DNA from: Marinobacterium arenosum
GTDB lineage: Bacteria > Pseudomonadota > Gammaproteobacteria > Pseudomonadales > Balneatricaceae
Length of the DNA: 64,000 bases
Reading direction: 5' to 3'
Assembly (NCBI RefSeq): GCF_019795155.1
Contig: NZ_JAILYN010000023.1
Location: 1 to 64,000, forward strand
Positions 44,256 through 53,052 of the stretch are shown piece by piece. Within the stretch, counting starts at the first letter, position 1. The number at the start of each line of letters is the position of its first letter. Made by a program: the position numbers and the translations under genes. Under the pieces are notes generated by a model. It worked only from the letters and a program-made list of their open reading frames with translations. It did no database searches and was not told the origin of the DNA.

Positions 44256-45103
44256 ACCGAACCCTCCTCCGCTGTGACGGTGGCGAGCCGGCGGGCGATC
44301 TCCAGTTCGGCCAGCAGTTCATCCAATGGCGGAATATGGTCGTCGCGCTCGATCAGGGTGCTGACCGGGCCGAAGCGTTGCCATGCCTCACGGAATAGTT
44401 GCCAGACCGGGTCGGCGATCGGGTGGTCGTGGGTGTCGATCACATAGTCGCCGTAGTCGCTGTGGCCGGCCAGGTGAAACTGGCGCACCCGGGCCGGGTC
44501 GACGGCATGGAGGTAGTCCCGCGCATCGAAGCCGTGGTTGCGGGCGCTGACATAGATGTTGTTGATATCCAGCAGGATCAGGCAGTCGGCCCGCTCGGCG
44601 ACCTCACCGAGAAACTGCCATTCGGTCATCTCCGACTCGCGGTAGCTGAGGTAGCTGGAGACGTTCTCCAGCAGGATCTGCCGGCCGAGGAAACTCTGTA
44701 CCTGGTCGATCCGCTCGACCAGGTGGCGGATGGCCGGTTCGGTGTAGGGCAACGGCAGCAGATCGTGGCTGTTCAGGCCGTCGACGCCGGTCCAGCAGAG
44801 GTGGTCGGACAACCACGCCGGCTGCAGCTCATTGGCCAGGGTTTTCAGCTGCTTCAGGTAGTCCATGTCGAGCGGGTCGGTGGAGCCGATCGACAGCGAC
44901 ACGCCGTGCATCACCATCGGGTAGTGTTCGCGGATGGCGTGCAGGTAGTATTTCGGTTTGCCGCCGGCGACCATGAAGTTTTCCGAGATCACTTCGAACC
45001 AGTCCACCGCCGGCCGCTGCTGCAGTACCTCGTGAAAATGCTGCGGGCGCAGGCCCAGCCCGAACCCCAGATAGGGATGCTCTAAGGCTCCAGTGTCCGA
45101 CAT
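44252..45103 (-). CDS. DUF692/MNIO multinuclear iron oxidase (BufB-like)
   Basis: The 283-residue protein is a TIM-barrel member of the DUF692 (MNIO) family: [58 protein letters not shown] and IERDD supply the His, Asp and Glu ligands of a multi-iron centre. Such enzymes oxidise cysteines or other residues in RiPP precursors, for example to thio-oxazole groups in copper-binding bufferins. The ATG at 45103 has GGAGGGAAAG just before it; longer reading frames were rejected. The substrate here is surely the Cys-repeat lipoprotein encoded directly upstream. It is followed by the DUF2063 gene with an ATGA overlap. Confidence 0.92.
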   Translation of the reverse strand: MSDTGALEHPYLGFGLGLRPQHFHEVLQQRPAVDWFEVISENFMVAGGKPKYYLHAIREHYPMVMHGVSLSIGSTDPLDMDYLKQLKTLANELQPAWLSDHLCWTGVDGLNSHDLLPLPYTEPAIRHLVERIDQVQSFLGRQILLENVSSYLSYRESEMTEWQFLGEVAERADCLILLDINNIYVSARNHGFDARDYLHAVDPARVRQFHLAGHSDYGDYVIDTHDHPIADPVWQLFREAWQRFGPVSTLIERDDHIPPLDELLAELEIARRLATVTAEEGSV

Positions 45104-45153
45104 CTTTCCCTCCATTGAAACGGTCTTCCGCCATAGGCGTTGCCGGCTAAGGC

Positions 45154-45209
45154 GAGGCCATATGAAAACTGCCAAGTACCGCCGGTGCGGGACCCTTTCA
45201 TATGGCCTC
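45154..45209 (-). promoter_or_regulatory. 14-bp inverted repeat between the precursor and MNIO genes
   Basis: A perfect 14-bp inverted repeat (45154-45167 with 45196-45209) encloses 28 bases and starts six bases after the precursor stop. It lacks a U-tract, so it may be an mRNA stabiliser or partial attenuator that keeps precursor production above that of the enzymes, as in other RiPP operons. Confidence 0.65.
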
Positions 45210-45215
45210 CGGGCG

Positions 45216-45683
45216 TCAGCCGGTGGTGCCGCCGACCGCCTTGCAGGAGCTGGCGGTGGTCATCACGAAGCCCTGGCCCTTGCAGGCGGCCTGGCCTTTG
45301 CAGGCGTTGTTGGCGGTCTTGCAGTCGTTATGGCCTTTGCAGACATTGACGCCGTAGCACTGGGTCAGCTCCGCTTTGCTGATCTGGCCGCGCCAGTCGT
45401 CTTTCAGGTTACCGCCGATGTCGGCGCAGGCCTTGGCCGGCATCGCCACGAAGCCGGTGCCCTTGCAGGCACCCTGACCCTTGCAGGCGTTACTGGCGCC
45501 GCCACAGTCGTTCATCCCCTTGCAGGCGTTGACGCCGTAGCAGTGCACCATCTCAACGCCACTGCTGCTGGCCTTGCCATAACCGCTGCCGGTGGTTGTG
45601 CCTGACGACTGGCAGCCGGCCAGGGCCGCGGCTGACAGCACCACCGCCGCGCCGGTCAGTGTCGGATTGGGTTTCAGGTTCAT
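45216..45683 (-). CDS. Bufferin-type RiPP precursor with two six-Cys repeats and a lipobox (BufA2-like)
   Basis: The 155-residue protein has a signal with lipobox ALAGC (Cys24), a short Gly/Ser/Thr linker and two tandem Cys repeats. Repeat 1 has Cys 48, 54, 60, 67, 73, 86 and repeat 2 Cys 109, 115, 121, 128, 134, 147: identical spacing, with a 61-residue period. Each begins with a CYGVN motif and contains several ACKGQ-type motifs. This resembles the BufA2-type bufferin, a periplasmic Cys-rich RiPP that binds copper, but single-domain precursors are the form I know. The ATG at 45683 has a strong CGGAGGATC ribosome site; the longer frame was rejected. The modifying-enzyme genes follow on the same strand. 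Confidence 0.88.
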   Translation of the reverse strand: MNLKPNPTLTGAAVVLSAAALAGCQSSGTTTGSGYGKASSSGVEMVHCYGVNACKGMNDCGGASNACKGQGACKGTGFVAMPAKACADIGGNLKDDWRGQISKAELTQCYGVNVCKGHNDCKTANNACKGQAACKGQGFVMTTASSCKAVGGTTG

Positions 45684-45829
45684 CGTTGCTGATCCTCCGT
45701 TCGGTTCGACAGCACCATCCGGCCGCCGTGTTGGGCCGGCTGCGGACGGGTTGTTCAATAAACATAGTGAATCACTCGGCTATTTGCTTAGTGCGAACGG
45801 GCCTTAACAACCGGTTTATGAGTCGCCTG

Positions 45830-46483
45830 TCAGGGAGAAGGGATCATCAGGCCCAGCTGCACCAGCGCCTCGGCGGTCAGCATCGCCAGCAGGCCGCTGA
45901 GGAAGATCGCATCCATCACCCCGCCGGCGCCGATCAGGATCGGCTTGTCGCTGCCGCTCAGTCGGCTGAGTTGCGGCAGGTGCAGCAAGTCGCCGCCGAT
46001 CAGGGTGCCCAGCACCGCGCAGGTGTAGGCCCAGACCAGATAGTGCGGGCCGCCGACCGCCAGCCCGCCGACTGCGGCCGCCAGCACCGCGCCGAACAGG
46101 TAGATGATGTTGCCGGACTGGCGAACCCGGGTCAGCGGGTAGACGATGGCGCTGGTGCCGGCGATCAGCAGCAGCATCGGCAGCAGTGCGAACTCGATCC
46201 CCTGGCTGAAATAGAGGATGAAGAACAGTGGGATCACCGCGCCGCCGAGGTTGATGCCGATGATCACCTTGCGGCCCTCCTGCGGTTGCTCGTCGTCGGT
46301 CTCCGGGAGTTCGATCGAGGCCAGCTGGATCGCCACCAGGCTGGCCAGCGTGGCCAGCCCCATGCCGTAAGCGATCTCCGCCTGGCTCAACGCCAGTTGG
46401 TCGATCACCCGTTCGATAACGCCGGTCTGGAAGAAGATCAGGAAGATAACCAGGGCAAGCAGGTAGCGCAGATTCTGCTGCAT
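45830..46483 (-). CDS. DUF1614 family integral membrane protein
   Basis: The 217-residue protein is almost wholly hydrophobic, with about seven membrane segments: an N-terminal pair (YLLALVIFLIFFQTGVIE), then GINLGGAVIPLFFILYF, ALLPMLLLIAGTSAIVYPLTR, the GNIIYLFGAVLAAAVGGLAVG pair and a C-terminal IGAGGVMDAIFLSGLLAML. These match what I know of DUF1614 proteins, of unknown function. The ATG at 46483 has GGAGGCC just upstream; earlier in-frame codons were rejected. It lies upstream of the bufferin precursor in the same direction, with a 146-base gap that probably holds the bufferin promoter, so membership of that unit is uncertain. Confidence 0.8.
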   Translation of the reverse strand: MQQNLRYLLALVIFLIFFQTGVIERVIDQLALSQAEIAYGMGLATLASLVAIQLASIELPETDDEQPQEGRKVIIGINLGGAVIPLFFILYFSQGIEFALLPMLLLIAGTSAIVYPLTRVRQSGNIIYLFGAVLAAAVGGLAVGGPHYLVWAYTCAVLGTLIGGDLLHLPQLSRLSGSDKPILIGAGGVMDAIFLSGLLAMLTAEALVQLGLMIPSP

Positions 46484-46587
46484 AACGGCCTCCGTAGACT
46501 GTACTAACAGTAAAGCAGAAGGCGGAAGCCTTGCAGCGCTGCCGGCGGCGGCGTAGGCTGGGCGGCTTGCCAGAGAGGAGTGCCGCG

Positions 46588-47574
46588 ATGTTCGAACAGC
46601 CCCATCCATTCGAAACCCTGACCCCCAGCTTTATCATGGATGCGGTGGAGAGGTTGGGCCATTGGTGCGACGGTCGCACCTTTCCGCTGAACAGCTACGA
46701 GAACCGGGTCTACCAGGTGGGTATCGACGAGCAGGAGCCGCTGATCGCCAAGTTCTACCGGCCAGGCCGCTGGAGCGACGCGCAGATCCTCGAGGAGCAT
46801 CAGTTCACCTTCGAGCTGGCTGAACAGGAGCTGCCGGTGGTGGCGCCGATCCGCGATGCTGAGGGGTGCAGTCTGTTCCAGCATGGCGGTTTCCGCTTTG
46901 CGCTGTTTCCGCGCCGTGGCGGCCGGGCGCCGGAGTTGGCCAACCTCGATAACCTGTTTCAGCTGGGTCGGCTGCTGGGCCGGTTCCATCTGATCGGCGC
47001 CAAGCGGCCGTTCGAGCACCGGCCGGAGATCACCTGCCAGAACTACGGTCATGACAGCGTCGCGCTGATCAGCGAACGGTTCATTCCGGCCGAACTGAAG
47101 CCGGCCTATGACAGCCTGACCCGCGATCTGCTGCAATTGATGGACCAGCGGGTCGCCGAGGTGGGTGAGGTGGCCAAGATCCGGGTGCACGGCGACTGCC
47201 ACAGCGGCAATATGCTGTGGCGCGACGACGCGCCGCACTTCGTCGATTTCGACGACGCCCGTATGGCGCCGGCGGTGCAGGATCTGTGGATGCTGCTGTC
47301 CGGCGACCGCCAGGAGCAGACCGTGCAGCTGTCGGAGATACTGGACGGTTACGCCGAGTTCTACGACTTCTCGCTGAAGGAGCTACAGCTGATAGAGGTG
47401 CTGCGCACCCTGCGGATCATGCATTACAGCGCTTGGCTGGCGCGCCGTTGGGAGGACCCGGCCTTCCCGCACAACTTCCCCTGGTTCAACACCGAGCGTT
47501 ACTGGAGCGAACATATCCTGGAGCTGCGCGAGCAGTTCGCCGCCTTGCAGGAGCCGGTGCTGCAGGTGCAGTAA
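46588..47574 (+). CDS. srkA: Stress response Ser/Thr kinase SrkA (YihE)
   Basis: The 328-residue protein has the same length as Escherichia coli SrkA/YihE and the aminoglycoside phosphotransferase-like kinase fold. Nucleotide-binding parts are NSYENRVYQVG and IAKFYRPGRW (ATP-binding Lys); the catalytic loop is VHGDCHSGNMLW with Asp and Asn, and VDFDDARMAP holds the metal-binding Asp. SrkA limits cell death under stress and counters MazEF toxin in Escherichia coli; that role is carried over by family. The ATG at 46588 follows GAGAGGAGTG. No dsbA gene follows, unlike in enterics. Directly downstream is a REP pair and the REP-associated transposase gene. Confidence 0.94.
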   Translation: MFEQPHPFETLTPSFIMDAVERLGHWCDGRTFPLNSYENRVYQVGIDEQEPLIAKFYRPGRWSDAQILEEHQFTFELAEQELPVVAPIRDAEGCSLFQHGGFRFALFPRRGGRAPELANLDNLFQLGRLLGRFHLIGAKRPFEHRPEITCQNYGHDSVALISERFIPAELKPAYDSLTRDLLQLMDQRVAEVGEVAKIRVHGDCHSGNMLWRDDAPHFVDFDDARMAPAVQDLWMLLSGDRQEQTVQLSEILDGYAEFYDFSLKELQLIEVLRTLRIMHYSAWLARRWEDPAFPHNFPWFNTERYWSEHILELREQFAALQEPVLQVQ

Positions 47575-47612
47575 GGGAAGTAAACAGTGTTGAGTTCACA
47601 GTTGCTGAAAAA

Positions 47613-47685
47613 TCGCCGCGAGGGCGCGCCTCCTACACATATTGGCCATTGGCACAGACCGGTGGGAGGCGCGCCCCGCGGCGAC
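47613..47685. repeat. Inverted REP pair (BIME-like), left of the RAYT gene
   Basis: Two REP units face each other: a minus-strand GTAGGAGGCGCGCC unit (47613-47636) and a plus-strand GTGGGAGGCGCGCC unit (47662-47685). Each carries a GTRG foot and a CGCGGCGA end, and the arms pair over more than 20 bases with small mismatches. The same units recur at 48191-48261, on the other side of the transposase gene. Confidence 0.88.
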
Positions 47686-47700
47686 TTTTTCAATGCCCAA

Positions 47701-48162
47701 TCAGAGCCAGATTGCATCCCACAACGGATACTTTCGTACCGAGTTTACTAATTCGGCTCGTATGGGATTCATAACGATATAGCGGGCGATAGCCTGTAAA
47801 TCCTCCTCGCGCCGCAATGCCCGATCATGGAACCCATCTTGCCAAATCGGGCCATGCCGCTTGAGGTGTTTATTAATTCTGTGCGCAGAAACTGACTTAA
47901 CCTGCTGCACGACCTTGGAAAGGGAAACATGATCGCCCAGTTGCATCAGCCAGTGGAAGTGGTCCGGCATTACCACGAATGCCAGGGTTTTTGTGTTGGA
48001 TTCGGTGCCCCGAAAGCAGTCAACCAATAGCCGTCCAATGTTGAATTCTTGAAACCAAGGGGCACGATTTTCTGTGGTGGCGGTGATCAGATAGATTCGA
48101 TAGGGCTCAGAATATCTTCCATATCGCAAACGTTTCGAGCCCGCTCTGACAGTCCTTGTCAT
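47701..48162 (-). CDS. REP-associated tyrosine transposase (RAYT, Y1/IS200-like)
   Basis: The 153-residue protein is a single-domain HUH nuclease of the RAYT group. The HUH motif is HFH (His68 and His70, in MPDHFHWLMQL), and the catalytic Tyr is Tyr128 in IARYIVMNPIRA. RAYTs process the GTAG/GTGG-hairpin REP elements found in the same genomes. Here REP pairs lie directly on both sides (47613-47685 and 48191-48261), so the gene and its elements form a complete REPtron-like cassette. All catalytic residues are present, so it is not obviously degenerate. A GGAG precedes the ATG. It lies between srkA and the SrmB-like helicase. Confidence 0.93.
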   Translation of the reverse strand: MTRTVRAGSKRLRYGRYSEPYRIYLITATTENRAPWFQEFNIGRLLVDCFRGTESNTKTLAFVVMPDHFHWLMQLGDHVSLSKVVQQVKSVSAHRINKHLKRHGPIWQDGFHDRALRREEDLQAIARYIVMNPIRAELVNSVRKYPLWDAIWL

Positions 48163-48190
48163 TAGGGAAACTCCATTCTTTTAGTATGCT

Positions 48191-48261
48191 GTCGCCGCGG
48201 GCGCGCCTTATATGGACCCACCGGCCTGTACCAATACGTGTGGGAGGCGCGCCCCGCGTGG
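48191..48261. repeat. Inverted REP pair (BIME-like), right of the RAYT gene
   Basis: A minus-strand REP (48191-48208, ending at AGGCGCGCC) faces a plus-strand REP (48240-48261, GTGGGAGGCGCGCC). The GGCGCGCC core and the CGCGGCGA-type ends match the pair at 47613-47685; the minus-strand foot has decayed (TATAAGG rather than GTAGGAGG). Confidence 0.85.
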
Positions 48262-48289
48262 TCCGGCAATCCGGCGACCTTGTCGGTTA

Positions 48290-49585
48290 CTAGTCTTTAG
48301 CTTTCGGTGACTTTGGGCCGCGGCCGACCCGTTTCTTGGGCTTGTCTTTAGCCTTCTTGGCCTTGCTGTTGGCGGCCACTTTCTTGCGGGCTTTCTTGGC
48401 CTTGCCGGCGGCGCGGCGGCGCTCTTCGTCGCTGGGCGGTTCCGGTTTCTGCGGCTCAAGGCCCGCCACCGTGGCGCGGGGCAGGGCGCTGCCCATGTAG
48501 CGCTCGATACGGCCCACCGTCGGCCAGTCCATGCCGTCGACCAGTGACCAGGCGTAGCCCTGGCTCTGGTCGCGGCCGGCACGGCCGGCGCGGTGTACAT
48601 AGATATCGGCCTTTTTCGGCAGCTGCAGATTGATCACATGGCTGATGTCGGCCAGATCGAGACCGCGGGCGGCGATGTCGGTGGCGACCAGCATCTGTAC
48701 CCGGCCCTTGCGCAGTTTCTTGATCCGTTCGTTACGCAGCCCCTGCGGCATCTCGCCGTGCAGGCCGTCGCACATCACCTTGCAGCTGCGCACGAAGTTG
48801 ACCCAGGGATCGACCTGGCTGCGCGAGGCGACGAACAGCAGCACCTTCTTGATCTCCGGGCTTTGCAGCAGCGCTTTAAGCACACGCTGCTTGTGTTCTT
48901 CGTTGTCGACCCGGTAGATCGCCTGCTGGATGTTGCGGCTGACGCCACGCGGGTTCTCGATGCTCAGCGTCTGGGCGTCGTCGTCCAGCAGGTCGTCGGC
49001 CAGATTCTGTACCTTGTCGCCCTCCAGGGTGGCGGAGAACATCAATGTCTGGCGATCGCGCGGTGTCAGTTCGGCCAGCTTGCGGATCGGCTCGATGAAA
49101 CCCATATCCAGCATCCGGTCCGCCTCGTCGATGATCAGCTGCTGCACGATCGACAGGTCAAGCCAGCCCTTGTCGTCCATTTCCAGCAGTCGACCCGGCG
49201 TGGCGACCAGGATGTCCAGCGGCTCGCTGAGCAGTTGCTGCTGCATGCCGTAGGGTTCGCCACCGACGATCAGGCCGCTGCGAATCTCGGTGAACGCGCT
49301 CACTTGTCCGATCACCCGGTAGGTCTGGCGGGCCAGCTCACGGGTCGGGCTGAGAATCAGTACCCGCGGCGTGCTGGCCGGCTCCTGCTGGTCTAGGATG
49401 TGCTGTAGCGCCGGCAACACAAACGCCAGAGTCTTGCCGGTGCCGGTCGGCGCCGAGGCAAGCAGGTCCTGGGCGTCCATAATTAGGGGGATCGCCTGTC
49501 GTTGGATATCGGTCGGTACCACCAGCGACTGTTCGGCCAGCCCCTGCAGCAGTTCAAGATCTAGTTCTAGGTCGACGAATGACAT
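48290..49585 (-). CDS. srmB: DEAD-box RNA helicase, SrmB-like
   Basis: The 431-residue protein has a complete DEAD-box helicase core: Q-motif (PTDIQRQAIP), motif I (SAPTGTGKT), Ia (PTRELA), Ib (TPGRL), motif II (DEAD), III (SAT), IV (LLFVAS), V (ATDIAARGLD) and VI (HRAGRAGR). SAPTGTGKT, LPALQHILD and the FVDLELDLELL start fit SrmB, which helps assemble the large ribosomal subunit. The C-terminal 70 residues are rich in Lys and Arg, probably for RNA contact. The start at 49585 is preferred over a GTG six codons earlier; no clear ribosome site supports either. It is divergent from rapA. Confidence 0.92.
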   Translation of the reverse strand: MSFVDLELDLELLQGLAEQSLVVPTDIQRQAIPLIMDAQDLLASAPTGTGKTLAFVLPALQHILDQQEPASTPRVLILSPTRELARQTYRVIGQVSAFTEIRSGLIVGGEPYGMQQQLLSEPLDILVATPGRLLEMDDKGWLDLSIVQQLIIDEADRMLDMGFIEPIRKLAELTPRDRQTLMFSATLEGDKVQNLADDLLDDDAQTLSIENPRGVSRNIQQAIYRVDNEEHKQRVLKALLQSPEIKKVLLFVASRSQVDPWVNFVRSCKVMCDGLHGEMPQGLRNERIKKLRKGRVQMLVATDIAARGLDLADISHVINLQLPKKADIYVHRAGRAGRDQSQGYAWSLVDGMDWPTVGRIERYMGSALPRATVAGLEPQKPEPPSDEERRRAAGKAKKARKKVAANSKAKKAKDKPKKRVGRGPKSPKAKD

Positions 49586-49760
49586 GGCGATGGTTCTCGG
49601 CACGGGTGAAAACGGGCGCTAAGAATACCCGAAATCCACCTTCGATTGGACGCCATTTTGCCGTTGTGAATTTGGGTGCGAATTTTATCGCAGAGTCCTG
49701 TATCATCCGCGCCTTTCGTTTTTTGGGTAGCACAACCGATCGATCTGAACGGAGCACACA

Positions 49761-52625
49761 TTGGCAGCATCAGAGTTTCATCCCGGCCAGCGCTGGATCA
49801 GCAACACCGAAGCTGAACTGGGCCTGGGCATCGTCGTCGAGGTCAATAACCGCCGTGTCGCACTGGACTTCCCGGCGGCGGAGGAGGAGCGCACCTACGC
49901 GCTGGATAACGCCCCGCTAAGCCGGGTGATCTATCCGGTGGGTGAGCAGATCAGCACCAGTGACGGTGCCAGCCTGGAAGTGCTGGAGCGGATGGAGAAC
50001 AACGGCTGCTATATCTACATGACCGAGAGCGAAGCCGGTGAGGCCCGCATCGTGCCGGAGCAGGAGCTGGCCGCCAGCGTCCAGTTCAGCCGGCCGCAGG
50101 ACCGGTTGTTCGCCGGCCAGGTCGACAAGCACCGCGCCTTCAAATTGCGCATCGATACCCTGGAGCATCAGCACCGGCTTAACGGCTCATCCTCGTTCGG
50201 GCTGATCGGCGGCCGGGTGCAGCTGTTGCCGCACCAGTTCTATATCGCCGAGCAGGTTGGCAAGCGTCAGGCGCCGCGGGTGCTGCTGGCCGATGAGGTT
50301 GGTCTGGGTAAGACCATCGAGGCGGGCCTGGTATTGCACCAGCAGCTGTTCTCCGGCCGCGCCCGGCGGGTGCTGGTGGTGGTGCCGGACAGCCTGGTCT
50401 ACCAGTGGCTGGTCGAGATGCTGCGCCGCTTCAACCTGCAGTTCTCGGTGATGGACGAACTGCGCTGCACCGCCTGGGAGATGGGTAACGATGGCAATCC
50501 GCTGGAGAGCGCCCAGCTGGTGCTCTGCAGCCTGTCGTTCCTGACCGGTAACGAGCAGCGGCTGCAACAGGCGCTGGCCGCCGACTGGGATCTGATGGTG
50601 GTCGACGAGGCCCATCATCTGGGCTGGAGCGAGGAAGCGCCAAGCCACGCCTACCTGACCATCGAACAGCTGGCGCGCCATATTCCGGGCGTACTGCTGC
50701 TGACCGCAACGCCGGAGCAACTCGGCGTCGACAGTCACTTCGCCCGGCTGCGACTGCTCGATCCGGACCGCTACTACGATCTGGCGCAGTTCCGCACCGA
50801 GGAGCAGGGCTATCAGGCGGTCAGTGCACTGGTCGAACAGCTGCTGGCCGATGATGCCGCCGAGCAGCTGATCGCCGCCGGCTCCGAACTGAAGGCTGAC
50901 CTGGCCGACTATCTGGGCAGTGAAGCAATCGAGCAGCAACAGGCACAGCTGGCGCTGGAGCCGGAGCACGCCATTCAGTCGCTGATCGATCAGCTGATCG
51001 ATCGGCACGGTACCGGCCGGGTACTGTTCCGCAATACCCGTGATGCGGTCGAAGGGTTCCCGCAGCGGCAACTGTTGCGCCATCCGCTGGTGGCGCCGGA
51101 AGGCTTCGCTACCCTGGCCGAAGAGGCGGCGCTGACCGATCAGCTGCAGCCGGAGAAGCTGCTGGGCGATGACTGGCTCGGCAAGGACCCGCGCGTGCAG
51201 TGGCTGGTCGACTGGCTCAAGCCGCGCCGCACCGAGAAGGCGCTGTTGATCTGCCACAACGCCAAGACCGCCAACGCGCTGGAAGAGTATCTGCGGCTGC
51301 GCGCCGGGGTGCGCTCGGCGGTGTTCCACGAGGGGATGACGCTGATCAACCGTGACCGCGCCGCCGCCTACTTCGCCGATAAGGAGGAGTTCGCCCAGGT
51401 GCTGGTCTGCTCCGAGATCGGCAGCGAAGGGCGTAACTTCCAGTTCGCCCAGCACCTGATCATGTTCGACCTGCCGCTGAATCCGGACCTGCTGGAGCAG
51501 CGCATCGGCCGGCTGGACCGTATCGGCCAACGTCACGATGTGAAGATCCATGTGCCCTATTACCAGGGCTGCGCCCAGGAAGTGCTGCTGGACTGGTACC
51601 AGGATGGCATCAACGCATTCGAGCAGACCTGCCCGGCCGGCCAGCTGCTCTATCGTCAGTTTGCCGAGCAACTGCACGATGCGCTTCAGGGTAAGCTGGA
51701 CCATGCGGCGCTGGAGCGGCTGATCGACGACAGCCGGCACGAGGCGGAAGCGATGCGCCAGGCGCTGGCGGCTGGCCGTAACCGGTTGCTGGAGCAGAGC
51801 TCCTGCCGTCGCGAGCGGGCCGACGAGTTGTTGGCCGAGGTCGAGGAGGTCGGCAACCCGCTGGCGTTGAGCGACTACATGGAGCGGGTGTTCGACCACT
51901 TCGGTATCGAGTCGATGCCGCACGACCGCAACTCGGTGGTGATCCGGCCCAGCGACCATATGCTGGTACCGCACTTCCCGGGTCTGCCGGAGGACGGTGT
52001 CACCGCGACCTACCAGCGTGGCGAGGCGCTGCAACGCGAGGACATGCAGTTCCTCAGCTGGGAGCACCCGATGGTCAGCGGGGCGATGGAGATGGTCCTC
52101 GGCAGCGAGTTCGGCAACGCCACCGTCTGCTCGATCAAGCTGCCACTGCCGCCGGGCACCCTGTTGCTGGAGGGGATCTTCCGGATGCACTGCGCGGCGC
52201 CGAAGGCCGCCCAGCTGGCGCGTTTCATGCCGCAATCCAGCATCCGGTTGGTGGTCGACAGCGCCGGCAACGACCTGTCGGCGATCATCACCCCGGCCCA
52301 CCTCAACAAGCTGGCTGAACGGGTACCCAGGCGCACCGCCCAGGGGATGGTACGCCATGCCCGCGAGCAGATCGACCAGATGGTCGGCCGGCTTGAGCAC
52401 ATGGCCGCCCCCCAGCAGCAGCGTATCATCGACGAGGCGCATATCGGCTGCCGTCAGCTGTTGGATGGCGAGATCGCCCGCCTGCAGGCGCTGGCCGGGG
52501 TCAATCCCAGTATCAGCACCGCCGAGGTGGAGGAACTGCAGGCGCAGCGCGAACAGCTGTTCCAGTACCTCAACAACGGCAAGCTGGTACTGGATGCGAT
52601 CCGATTGGTGATCGTGACCGACTGA
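49761..52625 (+). CDS. rapA: RNA polymerase recycling ATPase RapA (HepA)
   Basis: RapA is a Swi2/Snf2-type ATPase that binds RNA polymerase and helps it recycle. The 954-residue protein starts with tudor-like domains (HPGQRWISNTEAELGLG), then the helicase core: motif I (DEVGLGKT, residues about 177-184), motif II (DEAH in VVDEAHHLGW), and the second lobe with GSEGRNFQF and RIGRLDRIGQ. Length and domain order match Escherichia coli RapA (968 residues). The start is a TTG at 49761, six bases after CGGAG; no closer ATG or GTG exists until residue 78. The gene is divergent from the helicase gene. Confidence 0.96.
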   Translation: MAASEFHPGQRWISNTEAELGLGIVVEVNNRRVALDFPAAEEERTYALDNAPLSRVIYPVGEQISTSDGASLEVLERMENNGCYIYMTESEAGEARIVPEQELAASVQFSRPQDRLFAGQVDKHRAFKLRIDTLEHQHRLNGSSSFGLIGGRVQLLPHQFYIAEQVGKRQAPRVLLADEVGLGKTIEAGLVLHQQLFSGRARRVLVVVPDSLVYQWLVEMLRRFNLQFSVMDELRCTAWEMGNDGNPLESAQLVLCSLSFLTGNEQRLQQALAADWDLMVVDEAHHLGWSEEAPSHAYLTIEQLARHIPGVLLLTATPEQLGVDSHFARLRLLDPDRYYDLAQFRTEEQGYQAVSALVEQLLADDAAEQLIAAGSELKADLADYLGSEAIEQQQAQLALEPEHAIQSLIDQLIDRHGTGRVLFRNTRDAVEGFPQRQLLRHPLVAPEGFATLAEEAALTDQLQPEKLLGDDWLGKDPRVQWLVDWLKPRRTEKALLICHNAKTANALEEYLRLRAGVRSAVFHEGMTLINRDRAAAYFADKEEFAQVLVCSEIGSEGRNFQFAQHLIMFDLPLNPDLLEQRIGRLDRIGQRHDVKIHVPYYQGCAQEVLLDWYQDGINAFEQTCPAGQLLYRQFAEQLHDALQGKLDHAALERLIDDSRHEAEAMRQALAAGRNRLLEQSSCRRERADELLAEVEEVGNPLALSDYMERVFDHFGIESMPHDRNSVVIRPSDHMLVPHFPGLPEDGVTATYQRGEALQREDMQFLSWEHPMVSGAMEMVLGSEFGNATVCSIKLPLPPGTLLLEGIFRMHCAAPKAAQLARFMPQSSIRLVVDSAGNDLSAIITPAHLNKLAERVPRRTAQGMVRHAREQIDQMVGRLEHMAAPQQQRIIDEAHIGCRQLLDGEIARLQALAGVNPSISTAEVEELQAQREQLFQYLNNGKLVLDAIRLVIVTD

Positions 52626-53052
52626 CGGTAGCTGCCGTTTTCGCAATTCGAGCCAAGCTGGCCTGTTGCCCGACCGGTGTCTGTCTGCTGACAGTGCCGG
52701 CCGGGCGATCACTCCGCTAATCACCCCGATTTATAGCAGGGCAACCGCTCAGGCCACATCGTTTGGAATCCACGGCCACCGTTATCTGGGTGCTCGTTTT
52801 CTGAGCATAAACATGCGCTATTTGTGTGGCTTTCTGGGTTTTTAGTGTGAATTTTTTATTACAGGTCGATGCTCGGCTATTCTGTGCAATAGCTCTCTAA
52901 GCCCGGTGGCTGCTGGCATCGAGGTAATTGCGCTGCTTTTTTAGCGATTGTTTTTAAATAAAAAAACCGCCCTATATACCTGAAATCTGAGAAAATTCTG
53001 CTACATTCCTATGACGTTAGTTAAGCAACGCAACCAGGAAAGGGACTGTAGA
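52626..53052. other. Intergenic region, AT-rich in its second half
   Basis: This 427-base gap contains no supported gene. An imperfect GC-rich hairpin (about 52669-52708) lies soon after the rapA stop but has no U-tract. From about 52820 the sequence becomes AT-rich, including a run of A and T near 52948-52968, which probably holds the promoter of the lysine-rich gene. I see no clear -10/-35 pair. Confidence 0.5.

Noticed and set aside
52669-52708. GC-rich hairpin after rapA as intrinsic terminator
   Set aside because: The stem has mismatches and no U-tract follows, so it was not listed as a terminator.
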